NCBI GenBank assembly: GCA_031769625.1
Contig: JAUIMM010001599.1
Location: 864,776 to 928,775, forward strand
Reading direction: 5' to 3'
Length of the DNA stretch: 64,000 nt
From: Taudactylus pleione
Lineage: Eukaryota > Chordata > Amphibia > Anura > Myobatrachidae
Below, one piece after another: positions 32,903-44,821 of this stretch (the first letter of the stretch is position 1; each line of letters opens with the position of its first letter). The position numbers and the translations under genes were made by a program. The notes beneath the pieces were generated by a model. That model ran no database searches and had not been told where the DNA came from. It worked only from the letters and a program-made list of their open reading frames with translations.

Positions 32903-33352
32903 CTCTATGAACTCGATTCCGAGATTTACGCAATACCGAGATTTACACAGATCGAGCGCAGCAATTGTATTGCGATCACACTCACACAGAGGATTCACTC
33001 GCAAAGGGAGTGACAGGAAGTATCAGGGGGTGGCTAGGCAAACGCAGGCATTTCAGGACCATTTAAACTCTGTTTCTTGGGTGTGCATAAATTAGCCATA
33101 GCAATCTCATGCACAGCCTGAGAACTCTCTGCTTGTCAGGAAAGCCGCAGTGTTTGAGACAGGTCATACGTGACTTACAAGCTGCATGGCTGCCCACTCT
33201 GTGTCAATGTTCCCAATGTTTATGCTGTTACACATCGTCGGACGGATATGAGAAGGCAGCAATGGGCGTCCCTATGCTTGGGTAAGCTTTGGAAGGCATT
33301 GGCATATTTTAGATTGCAGTTGAGATTGCATTAGCATAAATATTGGAATTAG
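32903..33352. mobile_element. Degenerate GATTCA-type MITE
   Basis: GTGCATAAATTAGCCATAGC and a CAGCCTGAG segment match the element at 63101-63620 (TGCATAAATTAGCCATTGC). The termini are eroded and no TSD was seen. Confidence 0.4.
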
Positions 33353-35431
33353 GCCTTACAGTATGTGTGCAATATTATCATAGCTGACCCTAGGATTTGG
33401 TCATACAGGCTAGACACATACATATTGTCAACATTAATGCTGTCGACAGTCACAATGTTTTAATGCATTTTAGCTGTGTCGCCATTATAACTTTAAACAT
33501 GGTCAGAAAGCATCATCTTTAAAAGTTAGAATGCCAATACTGTTATAATCTATAAACTAACTACTTCCCATGTAGGCATATGCCAGGACGCCATTGCTCA
33601 GCAGGCACGACAGCCCACCTACCTGTGGCCCAACACACATCGATAGGAGCCCCCAGCAGATATGCAGCAGCGCAACAGTCAGCATTGTCACAATGTAGAA
33701 ATAAGCAGACTGTAGCGTTGCTGCTGGGAGAGATCACATTTCAGGCAGCTCCTCTGTGCATTGCTCCACAATCGGTAGCAGACCACATGACCATTCCCAG
33801 CAGTGTGATATTGTTAGCACCAGTTGCCAGTAAGGAGCCAGGGGCATCAACTTGTGCATTTTCAAGGTATCAACCATAGAACAACGCTACATTAAATCAG
33901 TATTAATTATTGAACCCAAAAAGCATACTTCCTCGTTATTAATAGTATATTTAGATTTCTGTAATTAGTTTTTTAATTTTTAGAATAATAATAGTTCTGT
34001 GTTTTGTGTATTTAGCACTGGCTTCTTTAAAAATAACAAATCTCAAAAACATGTATGGTTTGCATACAGCTCCTATGGTTGCCGATCGGTGCATGCGCAG
34101 GATTTGTAACGCGTGTGTTGAGCTGTGTCTGCAACAACAGTCGCAGTGCTCCCCAAGCCGAAGCATGATTTATATTCTGCATCCATTTGGGGGCAGTGAC
34201 AGGGAGCATTTTTGAAAAGGGGGCAGCCTCACAGGCCCTGGCTGTGTAAATTTCACAGCCATCCTCAGTAACCGGAAGGAAATTCAGGTAGCCGATGTTC
34301 ATGCAAGTGATCTGATGGCTGCGTCCTCGGACGCAGCTGCGGATCACAGAAGCCGGGAGGAGGTGTAGATTTACACTAGACACCTCCTGCGGCATTAGCA
34401 TATGACTGCACAAACACTGCCTATAAATACGTAGTGGTTGTGCAATTGCGTACCACTCTGAATCAGGCACATACATGTAGTAGGTTGTGTGGGCATATGA
34501 ACACAATGCTTTGTGGTAGGATTTGCTGCAGTTTAAGTGGCACCAGCTAAAATCTTGAATAGGGCACCAAACTGGTCAGGGCCAATAGGGAATTACTATC
34601 CCCTCTGTATTAGATTGTTTAGGAGTGTTCTTCATAGTGATTGGAAATAAAAGGCTTGGGTATGTATAAAAGCAGTTACATTCCTTTTTCCTTTTGACGT
34701 CCAACATTCCAGATATGATCTTGCACCTATTTCTGTAAACTAAAATTTTACACACAGCACAAGTCAGAATTCATTCCTTAGGTAGAAGTCATTTCGAAGC
34801 AGTTATCAATTCATGCACCACCTTTCTATTACGATTTTAAAGGCGAACACACACACCGCAACATCACAGCTGATATTGGTTATCACAGTGATATCAACTG
34901 AAAATTACCAATATTCAATAACAGTCTTCTCAAAACTAAGTAGTTAATGATCAGGCAAAGTGGAAATGTCACTTTTTTATAAATAGAACCAACATGAAGG
35001 CCTATCAATTTAAATATTATAAATTGGCACTGGGTTGGTAGTGTTCCCAAGCAGGGGTTAAAGTGGTCCGGAACGGGGCAGAACTGCATTCCATCACTTC
35101 TATTCGGAGACGGAACCAGTTCTGCCTCCTCCTGCCCACCTTAGCCCAGTGCCACAGGGAGGCTCCTTTTGCCGGGTGCACGCTGAGATTTTGTTACCAG
35201 TGAGCGCCCAGATCCTTCCCCACAGGGAAGTGGATAGATCCCCTTCAGTTTTTGTACCCTGACGTCATCAGCTACTGTCCAGCGTCATTCCCTACCATCC
35301 ACATGGGCATAGAGGGGGAATATAATCTTGTAACGAGCCACCAAGTCCGAAGCCTGGTGAGCGAAGCGAGTCCACGAGCGAACAACTTTCTTTTTTTGGT
35401 GGATTGTTTGGTAAGGAACCGCACTTTCGAT
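33353..35431. other. No gene; fragments of old repeats
   Basis: CACTCTGAATCAGGCAC at 34451 looks like a decayed right terminus of the GGGCCTGATTCAGA family. CAGGGGTTAAAGTGGTCCGG at 35053 looks like a hAT-type left end. No partner ends and no gene were found. Confidence 0.4.
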
Positions 35432-35436
35432 ATACC

Positions 35437-36585
35437 TGTTACAAGTCGCGGTCACGACTTGACACTTTCTGACAGTATGCCCAGACAGGGCATACTGTCC
35501 AGTTCTTCCTGTTGCTAGGAGATCGGCACGCCTCAGGAAGTGATGTGTTTTCCACAAGTGCAAACCTGATTGGGACTTCAGCCTATTTATACTCACTGAT
35601 CTATTGCACCTGTGCCGACTATACAGTGTCTGATTTCCCTCAGCCTGGCTGCAGAGTCAGGTTGTTCCTGTTCTCCCACACGGCTTTCTAACCGCTCCAA
35701 GTAGCTTCCGTGCTACCACCAATCTCCAAACGGCTTCCTAGCCGTATCCAGTAGCTCCCGTGCTGCCATCGTTCACCATACGGCTTCCAGGCCGCTCCGA
35801 GTAGCTTCCGTGCTACCACCAATCTCCAAACGGCTTCCTAGCCGTATCCAGCAGCTCCCGTGCTGCCAACGTTCTTCCTTCGGCACCATCGCTGCAACAT
35901 CGACACACTTGCCGCACCACCAGCTCTGAAAGCCATCATCAAACCATAGACTGTTTATCCACGGCAATTGCCCCAACATCTGCACCATCGCTGCAACATC
36001 GGCACACTTGCCGCACCATCGGCTCTCAAAGCCATTATCAAACCATAGACTGCTTATCTACGGCAACTGCCCCAACATCTGCACCATCGCTGCAACATCG
36101 GCACACTTGCCGCACCATCGGCTCTCAAAGCCATTATCAAACCATAGACTGCTTATCTACGGCAACTGTGCCAACATCGGCACCATCGCTGCAACATCGG
36201 CACAGTTGCTGCACCATCGGCTCTCAGAGCCATTTACTAACCCAGGCCTGTTTATCTACTGCTATTGCCGCACCATCGGCACAGCTGCCACACCATCGAC
36301 TCCCAAGCTATTGCCCAAAAAAAACAAACTGTACTCTCACAACATCTGTACCATCGATATCATTATAATCAACTGTGTCAGTCCTAACTGTACATTCTTT
36401 ACCTATTGAATTGCCCTGTATCTCAATGTGAGCCGCTGCTACCTCAAGCATAAGTCCAGGCGGCCGCCTAAGTACCAGTGAACATATCCTAGTTCTAAGG
36501 GAAAACGGGCGGTTGTTATTGGCAGAAGATCTCGCTAGCCGGGTTCTAGGGGTCTCACATGGAGCAGGCAGTGGGATTCGTAACA
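35437..36585 (+). mobile_element. Solo LTR, TSD ATACC
   Basis: It starts TGTTACAAGTCGCGG and ends GGATTCGTAACA; ATACC is duplicated at 35432-35436 and 36586-36590. CCTATTTATACTCACTG near 35582 is a likely TATA region. It contains a perfect hairpin (CAGTATGCCC, about 35473-35497), a degenerate array of GTAGCTTCCGTGCTACC units (35690-35870) and the 99-bp array below. With 5-bp TSD and no interior it is an LTR retrotransposon solo LTR. Confidence 0.88.
35880..36310. repeat. 99-bp tandem array inside solo LTR
   Basis: ACACTTGCCGCACCA and equivalents recur near 35902, 36002, 36101 and 36200, about four units. Each unit contains CCATCGCTGCAACATCGGCA and CAAACCATAGACTG. The period is divisible by three, which explains the open frame. 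Confidence 0.85.
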
Positions 36586-36734
36586 ATACCTTTCCTTCCC
36601 CGCAGTGTCAGCTCCAGATTCCAGCTCGCACAGTGCACTATGGGAGAGAGTGGAAGCAGGAGCGGTGCAGGAGCGGGGGTTAAGGGAAGTATAAGTTTTG
36701 GGGGTTTTTTTTGTGTGTGTGTGTGTGTGTTTGT

Positions 36735-36934
36735 GCGGCACTATTACAGGGGCATTACTGCATGGGGCACTATTACACAGGGCATTACTGCAGTGGCATT
36801 ACTTCTAAAGGGGGCATTACCATTGGGGCATTACTACTGTTAGCAATACTACAGGGGGCATTACTGGGGGCACCACTACTATGGGCTCCGCTGCTGTGGG
36901 CTCTGCATGAGGGGCACTACCACTACTGTGGGCA
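36735..36934. repeat. GGGGCATTACTG/GGGCACTAC minisatellite, left part
   Basis: Short GGGGCATTACT and GGGCACTACTACTG units follow a (GT)n tract (36708-36731). The array resumes after the provirus at 58371-58470 (GGGCACCACTACTGTGGGCA), so the retrovirus integrated into it. Confidence 0.8.
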
Positions 36935-36938
36935 CTGC

Positions 36939-38330
36939 TGTCGAAGCTGAAATATTGGCTGAGACAAGTTCAGTTTAAAATTTAATCGCGGCGATGCCAT
37001 CTTGCAAATGGCCGCAAGACTCCATTTTGGAAATGAGATCGCAAGACACCATTTTGTGGCCAGCGTCAATTCAAGTTATAACTCAGGAGCTAAGAACAGA
37101 TGGCAATGTTTTTGTTAACCTACCAAGGGCAACTGGAAAAACAAGCTTTCTGAGTAAAAGTAAATAAGAATAGACAATGGGTATTTTTACATACAAATTG
37201 GGAATCCCTGGACGCAGATAAAGTATAGTTGTGGCAATTGTAATATAATCCAGGCATTGATTTACACAATTGGATTTGTCTGAATCCTAGACAGGATGGC
37301 CCCAAACTCCACAGCTTGAGGTGGTAATACATTTGCATTTCACACAAGAGTCTGTGAGAACAAAAGAGGTTTTGTTTTCCTTTGAACACACAACAGGTGG
37401 GGGCCTGCTGACAGAAGGCATGTAGAACTACAACCCTCAGCCATCCACACTGCTGGATGTTCACTTCGTGTATGAGAGATTATGCACTTAAATCTCACCC
37501 ATTAATAACTAGCGTCCTTATACCAAACCCCGAATACCCACACACTACATATTCGCGCACAAGGTTCCATTAGCATCAAATGGTATGATTCAAGTTGGTT
37601 AAGTTAGTTTAAATGCTAAGAAATAGAGGTTTTTGATAACTAAGGTATTATACATGATAAGCAAGGTGTATTTGGTTTCGTTCTGATGCATACGCTTTTT
37701 ACAGCATCTCGGTGTTATCGGTGGAGAGATCGCATCATGCAAACTCAAGTTACGGATCGCAGAACTTACAAGCAACAAAATGTTTAGCTGATGGAATGTT
37801 ACAGGAGGCGTTACTAGAAAGACCCCTGTTGTCGGAGGCAGGGAAAGTCTATTTGAAACAACCTGTTAAATGTGCCGTAACATATGCTTCTCCTCTGGGA
37901 ACCAATGAGATCAGCAGGAAGTTTTCCCTTTGTCCTGTTTCAGTCTGGGGGGGAATAAATACATGTGTCCAAATACTGGTTTGCCAGTCCATGCTGAATT
38001 TTGGGTGTACTGAGGATCTCTAGTCTGAGGTCTATCTCTGGGTCCAGAGGCGCAGCGTAAGTATACTGTACTTGGATCTGTATTATTTCCTTTTACGCCT
38101 AACTTGTGTATGTATAGATAGCGTGTAACTGACTGTACTTTTACCTGAATAATACTTGTGCGTTGTAACCACAGATTCAACTCCTGTTTTTATTTGCGGT
38201 AATACTGCGTACGCAATTAGCGTTCTGTTTAGAGGTTATAGGCAGGTTTTTGTCTTAGAGGTTCTAGGCAGGTGAATCTTTGAGGTTTATAGGAAGGAAT
38301 ATACTAAAGGTTAATACGGACATTTCAACA
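36939..38330 (+). repeat. ERV 5' LTR (LTR1)
   Basis: 1392 bp, TGTCGAAG to TTCAACA, with imperfect short terminal inversions. AACCAATGAG (about 37897) is a CCAAT box. GGGAATAAATACATG (about 37951) is either a TATA-like box or the polyadenylation signal; the sequence alone does not decide. It carries open frames on both strands (37712-38023 plus, 37120-37464 minus) that recur in all three LTRs. I would not call them genes. Confidence 0.95.
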
Positions 38331-38331
38331 G

Positions 38332-38345
38332 TGGGGGCTCATCCG
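38332..38345 (+). promoter_or_regulatory. Primer binding site, tRNA-Pro-like (unit A)
   Basis: TGGGGGCTCATCCG starts one base after the LTR. It matches the complement of the tRNA-Pro 3' end except for one base, after which similarity stops. A proline primer is common in gammaretroviruses. Confidence 0.8.
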
Positions 38346-39192
38346 TTTGTCACGTTATCTGATACACGGTAACACTCGGTCAGTTCTCTCTCAGCAAAAG
38401 GGTGGAGGCGCCTTTTGAGAGACGCATTAGTCTTTCATTACCACAGTGTTGCTGAGAGCGTACTGACGGTTATTGTGTAGAGGAAGCGCTGATCAGAATC
38501 CAGGGACAAGAGGAAAAAAAGTTTTTTTTTTCTCTGTTGATAGAACCTTACGTTTAGAGGGGTGCCGCAGTATTGAGTATGCGGCTGAGACGCATTTTTG
38601 CGTATGCAGTTAAAATGTCATTATACGCTTGTGTGGTAGTCGCATAATTGTGTATGCGGCCGGTCGCACAATAGCGTATACGCACTTCCGGTTCTGCTGC
38701 CACGTGTTTGAACAAAGCCATTGAGGTTTACATTTTTTTTCTATCTACCAATATCTGGGTTAACGTTTATTTTCTGCGCAGAGAAAAAGTGTGTAACAGT
38801 GAGTGTATTGTTGGTAGGGGTAATTTATTCCCTAAAGTTAAGGGTACCGTATGATCCTTAAGGGATAGGTGCAAGGGTTAGCCTAGTCACTCGGTAAGCA
38901 GCTTTACCGTTCTAAACACAGTAGCAGGTGTACATGTTGTCTTTGTTGTATAGAGGTGCGTGAGAGTGGCCGACATATAAACTCTCATAGATCTGGAAGT
39001 TACCTTACTAAAGCTTATCCGGGTCTGGAAGTTGCCTGTTTCAAAACTTATCCAGGTGTGGAAGTTGCCTTACCAAATATTATCCAGGTGTGTGGACGCC
39101 GCCGACTTAAATAGTTCACAGGTAAGTGAAAGTATCTTGATTGTCTTTCACCAGCTTAAATTTTTATTGAAAAGCGTAGGAGTTGTCTCAGA
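38346..39192 (+). promoter_or_regulatory. Retroviral leader with repeats (unit A)
   Basis: An 850-bp untranslated leader. It contains GCGTATGCG/CGCATAATTG-type short inverted motifs (38575-38695) and three imperfect 33-bp direct repeats of TGGAAGTTGCCTTACC plus TTATCCAGGTG (38993-39095). A packaging signal would be expected here; none can be assigned from sequence alone. Confidence 0.6.
39119..39127 (+). promoter_or_regulatory. Splice donor for subgenomic env RNA (unit A)
   Basis: CAGGTAAGT, a consensus vertebrate 5' splice site (GT at 39123, with an alternative reading one base earlier), lies about 70 bases before the gag start, the usual place in simple retroviruses. Confidence 0.65.
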
Positions 39193-41122
39193 ATGGGAGC
39201 CACGCAAACAGTAGAAATGTTAGGCAATGATGTGCTGCTAATGGAAGCGCCGATCGGGTCGGCCCGTCGTATCATGCATACCAAGTACGGTACTTATGCA
39301 ATAAGGTATTGTGATATATGGTTTAATATGACGAGAAAGAGTGTTAGACCGTTTCCCAGAATTGGTAGTTTTGACAAAAATGTGTTAGATAATGTCCAGG
39401 ATCACATCAGTATGGTGCGATCCCGAGAGAAAAAGATTAAGTATTTTGAATGTTTAAAAATATGGCAGCATGAAGGGGATGCTTGGCTTAAAAATGTGCA
39501 AACGACGCAAACTAGCATTGCGAACGCATTGCCAGAAAATACATCCACAACGATGAGTTGCAATACGGGCGAGCTGCAAATTGGCGCGCACGTGCGGCAA
39601 AGTAGCGTCGCGGAGAGTATTGTCAGCAGTTCACGCTCACCTCCCCCACCTTATGTGTATGGAGGTGCAAGTACAGTTACCAAAAATACCAATAAAAATG
39701 TAACAAGTAATTTGTACCCCCTCTTAAGTAACCATAAAGAAAATGTTTATGATGTAGAAGATGAGCCTATTGTAATGTCTGCCATTTCCCATGCTGTGCA
39801 AATGATAGATGCTGCATCACCACAATCACGGGTGGTGCCGCCATCTCCATCGGTAACAGCAAGGGAAGTGTTAATACACTCTGCACCCATTGAGGAAGTT
39901 GTTAATACCATACGTAGCAGCAGCAGATTAAACCCCCAGCCAGGTAACCAGGTCAGAGGTGGCAACGCTGCCGGTCTGCATCCCATTTGGACAATAACTG
40001 TTCCAAATGGAAATGCGGATGCAAACGGTATAGTACCCACGAGGGAAGTAGTGATGCATTGTCCATGGACAAGGGCAGAACTAAATTCCATCATAAATGA
40101 TTTCCCTGATCCAAAAAAAGAATTAGCCAAATGTCAAAGATTTTTGAGAAATTTGGGTAGTTCTCATGAGCCCACAAATAAAGATTGGCGTGTGGTGTTA
40201 AGGGCCTGCCTGCCACGCAATACCAACGTGACAAAATTTATCACGGACTGTGTATTGGATGGCGACGTTCCCTTAACAGACCAAGTAAACCAAGGTAACA
40301 TTTCCCGCATTGTGACTCAATTGGGTGTATATTTTCCAGTAGTAGTTAACTGGAACAAAATCTTCACAATCAAACAAAAAGAGAGTGAAACTGCAGAAGA
40401 ATATTGCGACCGGGCTCTGCAGGCTATCACCCAGTACACTGGGATAGAAGAGATTAAAGATAGCATTCACCACAGGGGAATGATAGTCACGATATTAATG
40501 GATGGGTTAAAAGAGAATTTAAAAACTCGGGTTCAGACCTCACAGCCTGGCTGGCGGGGACTTACAATAGATAACCTCATAGAGTCTGCCATAGAACATG
40601 ACAAAAACATCTCAAAAAAGAGGGAGACCCAGAGTGAAAAATTAATGGCTGTCAGTATACAAGCTCTGGAGAGAATGACGTTAACATCACAGCCAACAGA
40701 CACGCTTGCACTTACACACACACACACTCATGTCAGAACAAGTTGCTCTCACTAACCCCACTCAACAACAAACACAACTCTATCCCACTAACCCAATGCA
40801 ACCACAGGTCCCAGGATATCCACCTACTTCTTATCCCCCACAATACCCTTACCCTCCCTATCCTTACCCATATCCACCACCTTTACCCTCTGCTCAAACT
40901 TCACAACAACACATGCTTTCACCTGAATCACGGACATGTTTTAATTGCAAACAAACAGGACACTTAAGTAGAAACTGCACAGTAAAAAGAGTGTGGACCC
41001 CACACCAAGGGAAACCTGGATATCCCCATAAGGGATATTCACAGAGATCAGCAAATATTCAGCAAGCACCAGCTCCAATTGTAGCCGTAAATGCTTTATT
41101 GGAGAATGGTAGCCAACGCTAG
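39193..41122 (+). pseudogene. gag: ERV gag, unit A (frameshifted before nucleocapsid)
   Basis: Structural polyprotein. The first 520 codons (39193-40755) are open. MGATQ supplies the myristoylated Gly2 expected of matrix. PPPPY at residues 150-154 is a late-budding motif. IKQKESETAEEYCDRAL around residue 393 fits the capsid major homology region. At a short CA tract (about 40710-40730) the frame changes, and the Pro/Gln-rich segment with one zinc knuckle, CFNCKQTGHLSRNC (CX2CX4HX4C), continues in frame 2 to the TAG at 41120-41122. A 2-bp slippage in the CA tract would explain the break. That TAG is probably the natural gag terminator because pro follows in the same frame. Unit B is identical here except for one knuckle residue. 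Confidence 0.9.
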
Positions 41123-41640
41123 GGGTCAGGTCATACCTGTAGTCTACAGATAGTCAGGTTAACGGGAAGTACTAGGGAAGAACCGGTCTTGATGGTTGAT
41201 GTAGCTGGTACTGAATATCCTTTTCTTGTAGACACAGGGGCGACCAAGTCAGTGATGAAATCTCCCGTTAATTTACAGGTGACCAACGAGACAATACCAA
41301 CAATGGGTGTGACAGGTAAAGTGGAACGTTATCCTTTAACAAGGCCCGCAGAGGTTAGTATTGGGCCATTGCATACCAGACATTCTTTTCTTCTGGCTGC
41401 CGCGGCTCCTACTAACCTGCTGGGCGTAGACTTGTTATGTAAAATGGGATGTGTTATATATTGCACCCTGATGGTGTATATTTAAATATCCCAGAGAGAA
41501 TGGTATACGAGGTGCGGGATATGTTAGACACCCCTCAAAGGATAATGTACCACTCTACAGTTTTAAAAGAAAATCCATAACAAGTAGATGAAATGTTGTC
41601 CCAAATTCCAGATTCCCTTTGGACAAAAGATGGACAGGAC
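41123..41640 (+). pseudogene. pro: ERV protease, unit A
   Basis: It continues in the gag frame 2 directly after the TAG, with no stop until 41485, which indicates stop-codon readthrough as in gammaretroviruses. LVDTGA (DTGA codons at 41231-41242) is the aspartic protease active site; LLGVDLL is the second conserved segment. The frame shifts near 41460-41485 and the tail continues in frame 1. There TAA at 41578-41580 is a stop found only in this unit (unit B has TCA). Confidence 0.85.
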
Positions 41641-43157
41641 ACTGGATTAATGGCAAACGTAAGCCGGTAATGATAAACTTAAAAAGCGGTAGGCAAGCTC
41701 CAAAAATTCCCCAGTACCCACTAAAACAGGAAGTGGAACTAGGGGTATTTCCAATAATCGAGCGATTATTGCAACAAGGAATTTTAGTTCGTACAGCTAG
41801 TGTAGCCAACAGTCCCATCTTTCCAGTAAAGAAGAGTGGTGGGAGGGGTTATAGGCTGGTGCAAGACCTTAGAGGTGTTAATAAGGTAGTAGAGAGCCAA
41901 TTCCCTGTAGTGCCAAATCCAGCTGTCATCCTGATGCAGATCCCACCAAATTCAACCCATTTCACTGTCATTGACCTCTGTTCTGCTTTCTTCTCTGTGC
42001 CTCTCCATCCTGACTGTCAGTACCTATTCGCATTCACATACAGAGGTGTGCAATATACATGGACACGATTGCCCCAAGGTTTCATAGACAGCCCCAGTAT
42101 TTTCTCCCAGGCATTGCATGACTGTTTACAAGCTTTTCAACCTGCCAATGGATCAGTTCTAATTCAATATGTGGACGATTTATTGCTATGTTCTGACTCT
42201 TTTATGTCATATGTGAATGATACTAAACTTTTGTTACTTCATCTCTCGCAAACAGGACACAAAGTGGCTAAGGACAAGTTACAGCCGTGCCAGCCCAGAG
42301 TAAAATATTTGGGACACTGCCTAACCCAGGGGTTATGACATCTCACAAATGATAGAATCCAGGCCATACAAAACATGACACTGCCGCAGAATCAACAGCA
42401 AATTCGTACCTTCTTGGGAATGTGTGGATATTGCCGAATGTGGATACCAGGTTTTTCTATTTTGGCCTTGCCTTTACAGGAACTAGTCTCTTCCTCAAAG
42501 CCCGATCGCGTCATACACACTGAGGAATCAGAACAGGCTTTTCTTAATCTTAAGGATAGTCTGACAAAAGCTCCTGCATTGGGAATACCCAATTATGAAA
42601 AACCTTTTGATTTATATTGTACGGAAGCCGATGGTTGTGCTGCAGGTGTCCTTACACAAAAACATGGTGATGCCAGTAGGCCCATAGCATACTACAGTGC
42701 CCAATTGGACACGGTAGCAAGATCATTCCCCACCTGTTTGAGAAGTGTAGCAGCTACCGCTTTACTGGTGAGTAAAAGTGAGGAAGTAGTATTGGGCCAT
42801 GATATGATTGTCTACACTCCCCATGCTGTATCTGCCCTGTTGAACTCAGCTCAAACCAGACACATCTCCTCGGCTAGGTTCACCAAATGGGAACTAGCCC
42901 TAATCGCTCCTGCAAATATTACAGTTAAACATTGCAGTACGCTGAATCCAGCAACATACCTGCCATATGTACAACATGATGTACATAGGGTGGAAGGAGA
43001 GGAGTTGCTGGCGGGAGGTGAGTTCGGCAGACATGATGATACTCACGATTGTATGACATATCTGAATCAGACCTTTACTGCTAGACCTGACATACATGAC
43101 ACACCTTTAGAGAATGTGGATGTAACTTTCTATACGGATGGGAGTTGTCATAGATAA
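41619..43157 (+). pseudogene. pol: ERV reverse transcriptase, unit A
   Basis: RNA-dependent DNA polymerase. Conserved blocks in order: LVQDLRGVNK, FTVIDLCSAFFSVPL, TRLPQGFIDSPSIF and the catalytic YVDD (42168-42179), then the thumb and connection. TGA at 42336-42338 interrupts the frame (context fits CGA to TGA decay) and the same frame resumes with the connection region, TFLGMCGYCRMWIPGF. It ends at the TAA 43155-43157 just after FYTDGS, the first RNase H aspartate. A frame change near 41640-41690 separates it from protease. Confidence 0.92.
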
Positions 43158-43713
43158 ACAGACACAGGTGAATTATGTACAGGTTATGCTGTTGTAAATG
43201 ACACAGACATCATGGAAGCTAAACCTCTCTGCCCAGGTGGCAGAGTTAGTAGCACTGACTAGAGCATGTGAACTGGCAGCAGGCAAATCTGCTAACATTT
43301 ACACTGACTCGAGGTACGCGTTCGGGGTGGTGCACGACTTTGGGGCCCTATGGCGTCTGAGAAATTTTATGACAGCAGCAGGCACACCAGTTGCACACTC
43401 CCGACACATAAAACATCTCTTAGAAGCAATCCAACTGCCCAAAGCAGTGGCAGTAATTAAATGCAAAGCCCACACATGTGAGGATGACCCAGTGTCACTG
43501 GGTAACAACAGAGCTGACGAAGCTGCAAAATGGGCAGCGGGGATAAAAATGCCTTCTCCAATTGAAACAATTATGTCATTCCAAACCATTGATATGCTGA
43601 AATTAATTGAGATGCAAAATTTGTGTTCAATAAGGAAAAATCCATTTGGAAGTCCAAGGGGTGTGGGCAAGAGTCCTCCGGGCTCTGGAGGGACGGACAT
43701 GGTAAGCCAGTAG
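43120..43713 (+). pseudogene. pol: ERV RNase H, unit A
   Basis: TDGS (about 43132) opens the domain, followed by a TAA (43155) and a frame change near 43200-43230. VAELVAL gives the conserved Glu, TDSRYAFGVV (about 43302) the second Asp and NNRADEAAKWAA the last Asp. All four catalytic positions are therefore present but split over two frames. Confidence 0.85.
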
Positions 43714-44772
43714 CCCCCAAGGCATATTACCCTAGCCTGGCTGAAGCAGCACACGGTCTGACTCATCTGGGTAAACAGGGCATGTGCAAGTTGGTGAGGG
43801 CATACTGGTGCGCACCAGGGTTTTCTTCACAAGCAGAGAAGATAGCAATGTCCTGTCTGACCTGCTTGAGAAAGAACATAGGGAAAGCGATCCCTACCGA
43901 ACCGTCCCACATTCCACCGACTGATGGACCTTTCCAGGTGATACAAATTGATTTCATCCAATTACCACCCTGCAGGAACCTTAAGTATGTATTAGTGTGC
44001 ACAGACGTATTCTCTAACTGGGTTGAGGCCTACCCAGCAGCCACTAATACTGCTGCGTTTACTGCCAAGAAAATAGTTCAGGAATTTGTATGCAGGTACG
44101 GTATCCCTAGAATCATCGAAAGTGATAGGGGTACCCATTTCACAGGTGATGTTTTCCAAAATATGTGTAAGCTGATGGGTATTAATAGCCGACTTAACAC
44201 CCCCTACCGACCGCAAGCCAGTAGAGAGGATGAACGGGACTATTAAAAATAAGCTAAGTAAAATCATGGCGGAGACTGGACTAGGATGGCCAGAAGCTTT
44301 ACCTTTGGTCCTACATAGTATAAGGACCACTCCTAGATTTCCTCTGAATCTGTAACCATTTGAAATATTGTTTGGTAGACAACCTCATTTGATTATAAGT
44401 CCACAGGAAGATCTAAAGGGTTACAACGAGGTAACTGTGAAGTATCTTATATCAATGAGTAAGCAGTTAAAGCAACAGCAGCAGAAACTGAAATTGTTGT
44501 CCCATGATATGCCTGAAATGAACTGCCATGATGTTGAACCGGGAGAATATGTAATGATCCGAAATTTCTTACATTCAGGTTGTTTAACTGATCGGTGGGA
44601 AGGTCCGTACCAGGTGCTGCTGACAAGTACTACATCTTTGAAGGTGGCCGAGAGAGATACCTGGGTCCATTCCACTCACTGCAAAAAGGTCAATCAACCG
44701 ATGGAGAAACAATTCGGAGACAAAGCTGATAGTGTGGATCTGTCACTCGCGAGCTTGTTCCGGGAGGATTGA
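43623..44772 (+). pseudogene. pol: ERV integrase, unit A
   Basis: The N-terminal zinc module is HGLTH (HX3H) with CLTC (CX2C, about 43856). The catalytic core has D in QIDFIQLP (43950) and D in ESDRGTHFTG (44124), 58 residues apart. The catalytic Glu lies in VERMNGTIKNK, after a frameshift near 44200-44221. TAA at 44353-44355 interrupts the frame. The C-terminal domain [10 protein letters not shown] is a GPY/F-type tail typical of gammaretrovirus-like integrases. It ends at 44772. Confidence 0.9.
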
Positions 44773-44821
44773 AAAGGTTGTAGTGAGATACCTGAACTGA
44801 GGGAAATTTGCAGGTCTTGTT

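Noticed and set aside
37120..37464. 114-codon minus-strand frame in the ERV LTR, repeated in all LTRs
   Set aside because: Conservation reflects recent duplication; there is no homology or expression evidence, and it lies antisense in U3.
39747..40130. Minus-strand frame opposite gag (and similar shadows opposite pol and env)
   Set aside because: Antisense shadow of a clear retroviral coding region.
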